DNA from: JBCBKP01 sp038521625
Lineage (GTDB): Bacteria; Planctomycetota; Phycisphaerae; Phycisphaerales; UBA1924
Direction of reading: 5' to 3'
Assembly: GCA_038521625.1 (NCBI GenBank)
Contig: JBCBKP010000054.1
Coordinates: 1-5,758 of the forward strand
Length of the DNA stretch: 5,758 bases
The translations under genes and the position numbers were made by a program. The notes below the pieces were generated by a model, which had not been told where the DNA came from, searched no databases, and saw only the letters and a program-made list of their open reading frames with translations. Below, piece after piece: positions 1-5,758 of this stretch. The stretch's first letter is position 1, and each line of letters begins with the position of its first letter.

Positions 1-141
1 GCCCGACACGCGGTGTCGGTGAAGCTCTCACGGGAGCCGTCTGTCTATCTTGGGCGCAGATCCCGTTGATGCCAGCGGCGGACGCGAAAGATGCGCCTCT
101 CGAGCCCGCCTTCGTCTGCCGGGCCGTTCTCGGTGGATACC
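1..141. repeat. Terminal direct repeat, left copy (circular overlap)
   Basis: These 141 bases are identical, base for base, to the last 141 bases of the window. A perfect repeat located exactly at both ends is the mark of a sequence that closes on itself. The length equals a common maximum assembler k-mer, so the repeat is probably one copy reported twice and the unique unit is 5617 bp. Confidence 0.95.
3..19. promoter_or_regulatory. 17-bp palindrome, possible operator
   Basis: CCGACAC-GCG-GTGTCGG is a perfect 7-bp inverted repeat around a 3-bp centre. In the closed unit it lies 38 bp upstream of ATG 5581 and about 430 bp upstream of the adaptor GTG. There is no T-run on either side, so it does not look like an intrinsic terminator; the size and symmetry suit a dimeric regulator such as a TetR-type repressor. 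The octamer TGTCTATC flanks it on both sides (42-49, and 5603-5610 across the join). The role is inference from symmetry only. Confidence 0.35.
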
Positions 142-170
142 AACACGTCCGCGTTCGCGTTCGCCCCGAC

Positions 171-239
171 CTAGTCCCCGAACCGCACCTCGATGAGCGA
201 GACGTCGTCGTCGAACGGGCTCTCGCCGCGACGGCGCAT
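171..239 (-). pseudogene. Possible 3' remnant of a SpoIIE/PP2C-type phosphatase gene
   Basis: Just past the permease stop, a minus-strand frame ending in TAG (173-171) encodes a tail containing ESPFDDDVSLIEVRFGD. A DD-[IV]-[ST]-L-[hydrophobic]-x-[hydrophobic] ending is typical of the last strand and metal-binding Asp region of SpoIIE/RsbU phosphatases. The last 20 or so codons nearly all end in G or C, as in the neighbouring genes. There is no room for the catalytic domain: upstream the frame runs into the permease 3' end. If the resemblance is right, it is a decayed or recombination-cut fragment. The match rests on a short motif remembered from the family, so it could be chance. Confidence 0.3.
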
Positions 240-261
240 TGCCGGCATACCGATACGAGTC

Positions 262-3200
262 TCAGCCCGTCGCGGCGGGCTCGGTCGACGCCGGTGTCTT
301 CGTGTCCTCGATCTCGACCGGCGCGGGCACGGGGTCGAAGCGGAGGACCTCAACGAAGAAGGCGTAGATGATCGGCAGCACGATCAGCGTCATCACCGTC
401 GCGACCAGGAGCCCGAAGATCAGCAGGTAGGACATGCCCTCCCACATGGGCCCGCCGCCGAGCGCGAGCGGGATCAGCCCGCCGATGGTCGTCGCGGTCG
501 TGAGCGTGATCGCCGGCAGGCGGAGCTTGCCGGCCTGGGCCAGGCAGCGACGGAACTCGTCCCGCGGCAGGCCCGCGTAGAGGCGGGCGCCCTCGGGCGC
601 CCCGCGCCGCTCCGCGGGGCGAGAGGCTCGCCGCTCGGCGATCATGCCGTCCGCGAACTCGATGTACAGGATGGCCGAGTTGACGACGATGCCCGCGAGC
701 GATACGAGACCCAGGATCGGCATGAACCCCATCGCGTTGCCGGTCACCCACAGACCGAAGAGCGCGCCGATCAGCCCCATCGGGAGCGTCGTCAGCACGA
801 TCAGCGGCTTCAGCACGCTGTTGTACTGGACAACCAGGCACAGGACGATCAGCACGAAACCGACGCCGAAGGCGGTGGCGAACTCGGCCTGCGATTCGGC
901 CGTCTTCTCGAGCGTTCCCGAGTTCTCGAACCAGACGCCGGCGGGCAGGCTCGCCTCGATCTCGTCCAGGGCCGGGCGGGCGGCCTCCAGCCGCTCGTTC
1001 GCGAGGTAGCCCGGCTCGACCTGCGCCCGGACCTCGAGCATCCGGTTCTGGTCGCGGCGCTCGATCCGAGTCAGAGCCCTGCGGAAGCTCGTGTCCGCCA
1101 AGGTGTCGACCGGCACCTTCCCGGCCCGCCCCTCCACGAAGACCGACTGCGGCGGCTCGTCGATCGAGCGCTCGTCGGGCGGGAGGCGGAAGTAGACCGG
1201 GATCTGGTCCGCCCCGTCGCGAAACGTCGTCAGGAGGTGCCCCGAGTAGTACGCGTTCAGCGTCTCCGCGATCGAGGCGTTCGTCACGCCCGAGACCTTC
1301 GCGCGGCTCTGGTCCACCTCCACGTCGAGCTGGTATCCCCGGCGGAGCCAGGCGCCGTGCACGTCCCAGAGCCCCTCGGTCTCGCGGAACACCCGTTCGA
1401 CGCGTTCCGCGACGTCGCGCAGCGTCCACTCGCTGCCGAAGCCCGGGTCCACGAACCCCCGCGCGTACACGCGGATCGCGATCGGCGATTCCACCGGGGG
1501 CCCGAGCGCGATCCGCTTGGGGATCACGCGGACACCGGCGATGCGGGCGGCGGCCTCGCGCCGGATCTGCTCGACGAGACCCGGCGTGAGCCGCGGGTCG
1601 GTGGTCTGGAAGATGATCTGGGCGAAGTTGGCCGAGGGCGGCGTCGGGCTGACGCCGAGGTCGAAGCGTGGACCCGAGCCTCCCACCGACGTGTACATCT
1701 GCCGGAGCCGCTCGATCGGTGCGCCGCTCTCGTCGGTCGCCGGCGACAGCTCTCGGATGAGCCGCTCGACCTCCCGGGTCGCGCGGTCGGTCCGTGCGAG
1801 CGAGGACCCCTCGGGGAGCCAAACGTCGATGTAGGCGAAGTCGCGGTTGTCGTCGGGGAAGAACTCGCTGCCGACGGGCAGCGTGCCGGCGCCGACCAGC
1901 AGCGCAGCCGCCCCGGCGATGACGGCCCCCTTGACGCGGAGCAGGCGGCCGAGCACCGCGGCGTAGCCGTCGAGCACGGCGTTGCCGCCGCTCCCGCCCC
2001 TCGAGCCGGGGTTGCCGCGCCGCATTACTTTGGCCAGCCACCCGAGCGGCGTGGTCGCGCGGTCGCCCGAGGGCCGGATCACCCACATCGCCGCGAGCGT
2101 CGTGAGCGTCATCGCGAGCACCCAGCTCGTGAGGAGGGTCACCGAGACGACGAGGGGGATCGAGAGCACGTACTCCTGGCGGGCGCCCTGCAGGAAGAAG
2201 GCCATCGGCGCGAACGCCCCGACGGTCGTCAGCGTCCCCATCAGCGTGGGGTACATGATCTGCTCGACGCCCCGAGCCGCCGCGGTCTCCCGCGGGAGCC
2301 CCTCTTCCATGAACCGCTTCGTGTTGTCGCAGACGACGACCGCGTTGTCCACGAGCATCCCGAGCGCGATGATCAGGCTCGCGATCGACATCTGCTCGAG
2401 CGCGACGCCGGACAGCGCCGAGATGCCGATCGACGTGATCATGACGAACGGGATCGCCGCCGCCATCACCAGCGCCGACCGGAAGCCGGCCATCACGACC
2501 GCGACGGCGATCACGATCACGATCGCCTGCACGACGTTGACGACGAAGTCGGAGATCTTCTTCTCGACGAAGCCGGCCTGGTCGAAGACGACGCTCACCT
2601 CGATGTCGTCCGGGATGGTCCGCTCGAGCGTCCGCATCGCCTCAAGCGTCTCGAGGATCCGGGGGCCGAGGTCGGTGACCTTGTGCCCGGCCTGCATGAC
2701 CGCCGATACCACGATCGCCGGCGAGTCGCCCTCGAGGGACGCGTAGCGCACGACGTGGCGGGGCGGGTCGGCGTACCCGCGTCGGACCTCGAACCCGGCA
2801 TCGGCCAGGGAGATCGGGGCGCCGTCGTCGCTCTCCGCGATCGGCATCGAGGCGATCTCGCCGACCGCTCCGAACTCGCCCGTCGGCTGGACGCCCACGC
2901 GCCGCTCGTCGGTATCGACGCTCCCGCCGGCCGAGCGGATGTTCCTGGCCTCGAGCAGGTCCCGCAGGCGGCCGAGCGTCAGCGCCGACTGCGCCCAGAC
3001 CGCCGGGTCGCACTCGACGTACACGGCCTCGTCAAGATCGCCGTGCAGCGCCGCCTTCGAGACGCCATCGATGAGCCGGATGCGCTCCTGGATCCGCTCG
3101 GCGATCGTCGTCAGCTCCCTCGCCTCGTACCGCGCGGGCTCGCCGGGCCGGATCGGCTCGTGGACCGCAAGAAGGATGATCGAGGTGTCGCCGAAGTCGT

Positions 3201-3597
3201 CGTTCACGACCGGATCGCGGGCGCCGGAGGGGAGGGTGGGGCGGACGATCTCGACCTTGCCGCGGACACGCTCCCAGGTCTCCTGGATCTTGCCCACGGG
3301 GAGGCTGTCCGGGAGCGTGACGTAGATCACGGAGAGGCCGGTGGTCGTCGTGGATCTCGTGTAGTCGACCTCTTCGAGCTCGCTGATCGCGTCCTCGAGC
3401 GACGCGGTCACCAGCCTCTCGACGCGCTCGGCCTCCACGCCCGGCCAGGACGTCGTCACGGTGCATTCTCGGATCGTGAACTCCGGGTCGGCGCGGCGCG
3501 ACATCGTCAGGTACTGCGAGATGCCGACGATGACCGCCAGCGTGACGATGACGAGCGTGATCGCTCGGTTCCGGATCGCGAACCTGGGGAGCGACAT
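262..3597 (-). CDS. RND-family efflux transporter permease subunit (AcrB/TriC-like)
   Basis: This is the inner-membrane, proton-driven pump of a tripartite efflux system; its substrate cannot be read from sequence. It has 1111 residues (AcrB has 1049) and looks complete. Predicted helices: TM1 at about 12-30; TM2-TM6 at about 350-370, 373-393, 402-424, 451-470 and 476-506; TM7 at 557-575; TM8-TM12 at about 908-925, 930-950, 955-980, 1030-1048 and 1054-1082. Two large periplasmic domains lie at about 31-349 and 576-907, the usual duplicated RND layout. The N-terminal RRADPEFTIRE segment followed by TSWPG resembles the TriC-like branch. TM4 carries GMLVDNAVVV, with D417 at the AcrB D407 position and N418 at D408. 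TM10 carries AGIVVNSAIL, with N973 at the K940 position. R1026 and T1033 match R971 and T978. The cytoplasmic TM10-TM11 loop (about 983-1025) is longer than in AcrB and Arg-rich. The ATG at 3597 is one base after the adaptor stop and has a GAGGGGGG Shine-Dalgarno five bases upstream, so translational coupling is likely. Family call is secure; residue alignment is from memory. Confidence 0.97.
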   Translation of the reverse strand: MSLPRFAIRNRAITLVIVTLAVIVGISQYLTMSRRADPEFTIRECTVTTSWPGVEAERVERLVTASLEDAISELEEVDYTRSTTTTGLSVIYVTLPDSLPVGKIQETWERVRGKVEIVRPTLPSGARDPVVNDDFGDTSIILLAVHEPIRPGEPARYEARELTTIAERIQERIRLIDGVSKAALHGDLDEAVYVECDPAVWAQSALTLGRLRDLLEARNIRSAGGSVDTDERRVGVQPTGEFGAVGEIASMPIAESDDGAPISLADAGFEVRRGYADPPRHVVRYASLEGDSPAIVVSAVMQAGHKVTDLGPRILETLEAMRTLERTIPDDIEVSVVFDQAGFVEKKISDFVVNVVQAIVIVIAVAVVMAGFRSALVMAAAIPFVMITSIGISALSGVALEQMSIASLIIALGMLVDNAVVVCDNTKRFMEEGLPRETAAARGVEQIMYPTLMGTLTTVGAFAPMAFFLQGARQEYVLSIPLVVSVTLLTSWVLAMTLTTLAAMWVIRPSGDRATTPLGWLAKVMRRGNPGSRGGSGGNAVLDGYAAVLGRLLRVKGAVIAGAAALLVGAGTLPVGSEFFPDDNRDFAYIDVWLPEGSSLARTDRATREVERLIRELSPATDESGAPIERLRQMYTSVGGSGPRFDLGVSPTPPSANFAQIIFQTTDPRLTPGLVEQIRREAAARIAGVRVIPKRIALGPPVESPIAIRVYARGFVDPGFGSEWTLRDVAERVERVFRETEGLWDVHGAWLRRGYQLDVEVDQSRAKVSGVTNASIAETLNAYYSGHLLTTFRDGADQIPVYFRLPPDERSIDEPPQSVFVEGRAGKVPVDTLADTSFRRALTRIERRDQNRMLEVRAQVEPGYLANERLEAARPALDEIEASLPAGVWFENSGTLEKTAESQAEFATAFGVGFVLIVLCLVVQYNSVLKPLIVLTTLPMGLIGALFGLWVTGNAMGFMPILGLVSLAGIVVNSAILYIEFADGMIAERRASRPAERRGAPEGARLYAGLPRDEFRRCLAQAGKLRLPAITLTTATTIGGLIPLALGGGPMWEGMSYLLIFGLLVATVMTLIVLPIIYAFFVEVLRFDPVPAPVEIEDTKTPASTEPAATG

Positions 3598-3598
3598 C

Positions 3599-5191
3599 TC
3601 AGCCCCCCTCGCCGAGCACGCTCACCCGCTCGCCGTCCGCGACGCCCGACGCGCCGACCGTGATCACACGCGAGCCGGCGGCCGCATCGAGCTCCGGCGA
3701 GCGGATCCCGCGGAGGCCGTCGATCGCGGCGCCGAGCTCGACATCCACCGATCGCGCGACAGAGCCCTCGCCCACCAGGTAGACCCGCGCCGACGACTCG
3801 CCGGTGCCCACAATCGCATCCTCGGGAACGTAGAAGCCGGGCTCGAGCGACACACGCCCGAGATCGACGCGTACCACATCGCCCGGGCGGCAGGCCCACC
3901 GCGGTGCGGACAGGAACGCGCGATCCCCGTCCCGAGCCCCGTCCGGCACGCCGGCCGCGAGCACCTGATCGGGGCTCACCGTCCCCGAGGGCTCGAGCGA
4001 CCGTGCGAGGAAGGTGCCCTGGTAGTTGAGCCGCGCCTCGCCCGGCGTCACCGGCACGCGCCGCAGGATCAGTTCTTCGGGGCGTTGTTCTCCGAGCGCG
4101 TCGAGCTCCCATCCCTCGAACGCCCAAACGTACCAGCCGCCCGAGTCTCGACGCAGCACGTCTTCCTCGAGCACGAACACGGGACCCGGCACGCCGGCGA
4201 GTTCGAGGTGTGGCAGGCTGATGCTCGGGACCGGAACGCCGCGCTCGGCGACCCGCTCCCCATCGGCGGGTCGGTCGACGATCTGGTTGCGAGCGATGAC
4301 CGTGATCGTGAATGTTTGGGTGCCGGGATCGGCGCTCGTCGACTTGCGTAGCACCTTGCCGGAGAACGGCCGTTCGATGCCTCCGACGTAGAAACGGACC
4401 AGATTCTCGGGGGCAATCGAGCGGGCTGTCGCGGCCGAGACCTGCACGGCGATCTCGATCGGGTCGAGCATGGTCAGGCTCAGCACGCGCGTCCCGGGGG
4501 TCGCGTACCCGCCGACGATCTCGAACCGGTCCGATACCTCTGCGCCGAACGGCGCCCGGATCTCGGTGTTCTTCAGGTCGAGCCTCGCCTGGGTCAGCGT
4601 CGCCTCGGCCCGCAGCGCCGCCGCGCTCGCGGACCGGACCCCCGAGCGTGCGACCGCGACCTCCGCCTCGGCCACCTCGAACTGAGCCCGGGCGCGGACG
4701 AAGTCGAGCTCGCTCGCGGCGTCCTGCGCGAACGCCGTCTCGGTCCGCGAGAGGTTCTCGGAGGCCTCCACCCGCCTGGCCTCCGCCCTGGCGAGCTCCG
4801 CCGGCGCCGCCGAATCGCGCTGGATCAGCGCGCTCTCCAGATCGGCCTCGGCTGCCCTGACCGCCGCCTCGAACTCCGCCGGATCGAGGCGCGCCAGCAC
4901 GTCGCCCTCGACCAGGACCTCGCCGCCCTCCTCCCAGCGCCCGCGGACCTGCTCGCCCTCGTTGATCACGAACCCGATCCGCCCGGCCACCTCGAAGGCG
5001 ATGTCCTGCTCCGCCCAGGAACGGACGATGCCGGGCACACGCAGCCGCTGGCTCGGATCGGACCTCTCCAGCACCACCGCCTCGACCGGGCGGGGGCTCG
5101 GGGTGCTCGGCGCCGGCTGCTCGCCGCAGGCGGAGAGCCAGGCGAGGGCGGGGAGAACGAAAGCAGCACCTCGGCCGGCGATCCGATTCAC
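3599..5191 (-). CDS. RND efflux periplasmic adaptor subunit (MFP/HlyD family), lipoprotein, enlarged
   Basis: This adaptor bridges the RND permease to an outer-membrane channel in the periplasm. I chose GTG 5191 because GGGAGG lies eight bases upstream and the product then opens with a lipoprotein signal: hydrophobic residues 8-19 and lipobox LSAC with C22. Domain order: first lipoyl half about 48-105 (GEVLVEGDVLARLDPAEF); Ala/Glu/Arg-rich coiled-coil hairpin about 103-205; second lipoyl half about 206-240 (NTEIRAPFGAEVS); beta-barrel about 243-310. Two membrane-proximal-like modules follow, at about 333-427 and 435-527. The hairpin tip has R149 and S160 spaced as in the TolC-docking motif RxxxLxxxxxxS, but residue 153 is Ala rather than Leu. 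At 530 residues it is well above the usual 370-420, and the second C-terminal module accounts for most of the excess. It is the first gene of the operon. The reading frame stays open upstream to ATG 5581, but an internal lipobox, the strong ribosome site and poor codon pattern upstream argue against the longer start. Confidence 0.95.
   Translation of the reverse strand: MNRIAGRGAAFVLPALAWLSACGEQPAPSTPSPRPVEAVVLERSDPSQRLRVPGIVRSWAEQDIAFEVAGRIGFVINEGEQVRGRWEEGGEVLVEGDVLARLDPAEFEAAVRAAEADLESALIQRDSAAPAELARAEARRVEASENLSRTETAFAQDAASELDFVRARAQFEVAEAEVAVARSGVRSASAAALRAEATLTQARLDLKNTEIRAPFGAEVSDRFEIVGGYATPGTRVLSLTMLDPIEIAVQVSAATARSIAPENLVRFYVGGIERPFSGKVLRKSTSADPGTQTFTITVIARNQIVDRPADGERVAERGVPVPSISLPHLELAGVPGPVFVLEEDVLRRDSGGWYVWAFEGWELDALGEQRPEELILRRVPVTPGEARLNYQGTFLARSLEPSGTVSPDQVLAAGVPDGARDGDRAFLSAPRWACRPGDVVRVDLGRVSLEPGFYVPEDAIVGTGESSARVYLVGEGSVARSVDVELGAAIDGLRGIRSPELDAAAGSRVITVGASGVADGERVSVLGEGG
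3603..3610 (-). promoter_or_regulatory. Ribosome binding site of the RND gene inside the adaptor 3' end
   Basis: The minus strand reads GAGGGGGG here, five bases before ATG 3597 and overlapping the last adaptor codons. With the TGA-G-ATG junction, this suggests that ribosomes finishing the adaptor restart on the permease. Confidence 0.6.
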
Positions 5192-5199
5192 GTCGACAT

Positions 5200-5205
5200 C
5201 CTCCC
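5200..5205 (-). promoter_or_regulatory. Ribosome binding site deciding the adaptor GTG start
   Basis: Read on the minus strand this is GGGAGG, eight bases before GTG 5191. It is the strongest Shine-Dalgarno match in the adaptor leader. It selects the GTG that places the lipobox at residues 19-22 over the far-upstream in-frame ATG at 5581. An ATG directly abutting it (5199-5197) would encode only three codons and has no spacing, so it is unlikely to be used. Confidence 0.75.
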
Positions 5206-5356
5206 GCGTGCAACGGCGCCGGCGATGGACGGCGTGCCGAACGCGACCCCTGCTCAGCTCACTCGGTGCGGAGTCTACAGAATGTTCTGGCGGACGCGCC
5301 AGCACCGGATCTGCACGTGCTCGAGAGAGGCGCGGACCTCGTGGCGGCGCGCCGCC

Positions 5357-5581
5357 GGCGCTGATCACAGACGACCGGACCGTCCACCGTGCGGCCTCGT
5401 TGCCGGCCGCTCCGGTCGCCTCGAGGAAGGACTGGTTCGAGAGCTCCCGATCGATCAGGCCGGTCACGGTCACGGTGACCTGTGACGCCGCGGCGGGCGT
5501 ACAAGCCGCGACGGACGCCGCCGCGAGCCGAAGGCCGCGCCCGCCCGAGTGTCCGGGGGTGGTTGCGCGTCGAACTCTCAT
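5357..5581 (-). pseudogene. Possible 5' part of a secreted-protein gene, truncated or frameshifted
   Basis: ATG 5581 has a GAGGA-like site about nine bases upstream. It opens a frame with an Arg-rich start, a hydrophobic Ala-rich stretch and an Ala-x-Ala-type cleavage site near residue 33, followed by QVTVTVTGLIDREL, a beta-strand-like opening seen in exported proteins. Third-position G/C is high for about the first 75 codons, then falls off around position 5350, and no recognisable fold follows. The frame continues without a stop into the adaptor gene, so an unusual N-terminal extension of the adaptor is the alternative. I judge a broken gene head more likely than either a real small gene or the fusion, with low confidence. 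Confidence 0.3.
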
Positions 5582-5617
5582 GCTCAGCCATCCTCGCGCC
5601 GGTGTCTATCGGACATC

Positions 5618-5758
5618 GCCCGACACGCGGTGTCGGTGAAGCTCTCACGGGAGCCGTCTGTCTATCTTGGGCGCAGATCCCGTTGATGCCAGCGGCGGAC
5701 GCGAAAGATGCGCCTCTCGAGCCCGCCTTCGTCTGCCGGGCCGTTCTCGGTGGATACC
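5618..5758. repeat. Terminal direct repeat, right copy (circular overlap)
   Basis: This is an exact copy of positions 1-141. Merging the two copies joins the region upstream of the adaptor gene to the region downstream of the permease gene, giving a closed 5617-bp unit. Confidence 0.95.
5620..5636. promoter_or_regulatory. Second written copy of the 17-bp palindrome
   Basis: This is the same palindrome as at 3-19, repeated because it falls inside the terminal overlap. In this copy its position 38 bp upstream of ATG 5581 can be read directly. Confidence 0.35.

Larger units (their letters stand above)
5192..5617. other. Upstream region of the pump operon without a complete gene
   Basis: This 426-bp stretch lies before the adaptor start and, once the ends are joined, continues into positions 1-261, giving a 687-bp gap between the two pump genes. 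It contains the possible secreted-protein head, two short GC3-rich frame tails (TAG at 5277-5275 and a TGA at 5190-5188 overlapping the adaptor GTG as GTGA) and the adaptor ribosome site. I see no convincing -35/-10 pair, terminator hairpin with T-tract, tRNA, iterons or AT-rich origin. The operon promoter must lie here or further upstream in 1-261, but I cannot place it. Confidence 0.6.

Noticed and set aside
3..37. Hairpin region (7-bp stem, then GTGA/TCAC and GCTC/GAGC) as a transcription terminator for the permease
   Set aside because: No T-tract follows on either strand and the hairpin is over 220 bp from the permease stop, so an intrinsic terminator is not supported.
147..168. Short GCGTTC tandem repeat
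   Set aside because: Only about two units (GCGTTCGCGTTC); too short to mean anything in GC-rich DNA.
45..170. Minus-strand frame after the SpoIIE-like tail (VLVSTENGPADEGGLERRIF, ends TAG at 47-45)
   Set aside because: It is only about 40 codons, in frame behind a stop, has no start with a ribosome site and no recognised family. Third-position G/C is only moderate, so it is not reported as a gene.
350..2086. Long minus-strand frame inside the permease gene
   Set aside because: An out-of-frame shadow of the RND gene, Arg/Pro/Gly/Ala-rich with no recognisable motif.
193..3663. A 1156-codon open frame on the plus strand opposite the permease
   Set aside because: It is antisense to a clear RND gene. 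Its product is dominated by Arg, Asp, His and Gly with no fold or helices, as expected when a high-GC3 gene is read on its complement.
3507..5213. Long minus-strand frame overlapping the adaptor
   Set aside because: It is the adaptor gene read in another frame; low complexity, rich in Arg and Gly, no domains.
5192..5617. Plasmid replication origin in the intergenic region
   Set aside because: No iterons, DnaA boxes, AT-rich stretch or Rep gene could be seen; the region is as GC-rich as the genes.
5259..5648. Minus-strand frame of 129 codons in the upstream region
   Set aside because: Arg/Ala/Pro-rich with poor codon pattern and no motif; overlaps a better candidate frame starting at 5581.

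Overview
The window is GC-rich DNA (roughly two thirds G+C by eye) carrying one complete two-gene operon on the minus strand. The first gene is a lipoprotein-type periplasmic adaptor (membrane fusion protein, MFP; GTG 5191 to TGA 3599). The second is a 12-helix RND efflux permease (ATG 3597 to TGA 262), starting one base after the adaptor stop. Together they form the inner-membrane and periplasmic parts of a tripartite efflux pump. No outer-membrane channel (TolC type) and no complete regulator is encoded here, so the channel must come from elsewhere in the genome.

The first and last 141 bases are identical (1-141 = 5618-5758). The sequence therefore closes on itself as a 5617-bp unit. 141 is also a common largest k-mer size in short-read assemblers, so the repeat is best read as the overlap of a circular assembly path. 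That path could be a real small circle or a tandem array of the pump operon. No replication initiator, relaxase, integrase, transposase, iterons or AT-rich origin is visible, which favours tandem amplification or an excised/assembly circle over an autonomous plasmid.

Across the closed junction, 687 bp separate the permease stop from the adaptor start (261-1, then 5617-5192, reading along the minus strand). This stretch holds no complete gene that I can support. It holds pieces that look like gene debris: a C-terminal tail resembling SpoIIE/PP2C phosphatases (171-239), the 5' end of a possible secreted protein with a signal peptide (about 5581-5357), and two short GC3-rich reading-frame tails (5275-5364, 5188-5253). 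It also has a 17-bp palindrome (3-19 = 5620-5636) that could be an operator.

The host is a Gram-negative-type (diderm), high-GC bacterium. The enlarged adaptor, the SpoIIE-like tail and the secreted-protein head starting with a VTVTVTG-type strand remind me of Planctomycetota (Phycisphaerae-like), but this is only a weak taxonomic guess. Myxococcota or Gemmatimonadota are not excluded.

The most unusual features are the self-closing pump-only unit, an apparent tandem duplication of the membrane-proximal domain in the adaptor, and a permease whose proton-relay positions keep the first Asp but have Asn at the second Asp and at the Lys position.
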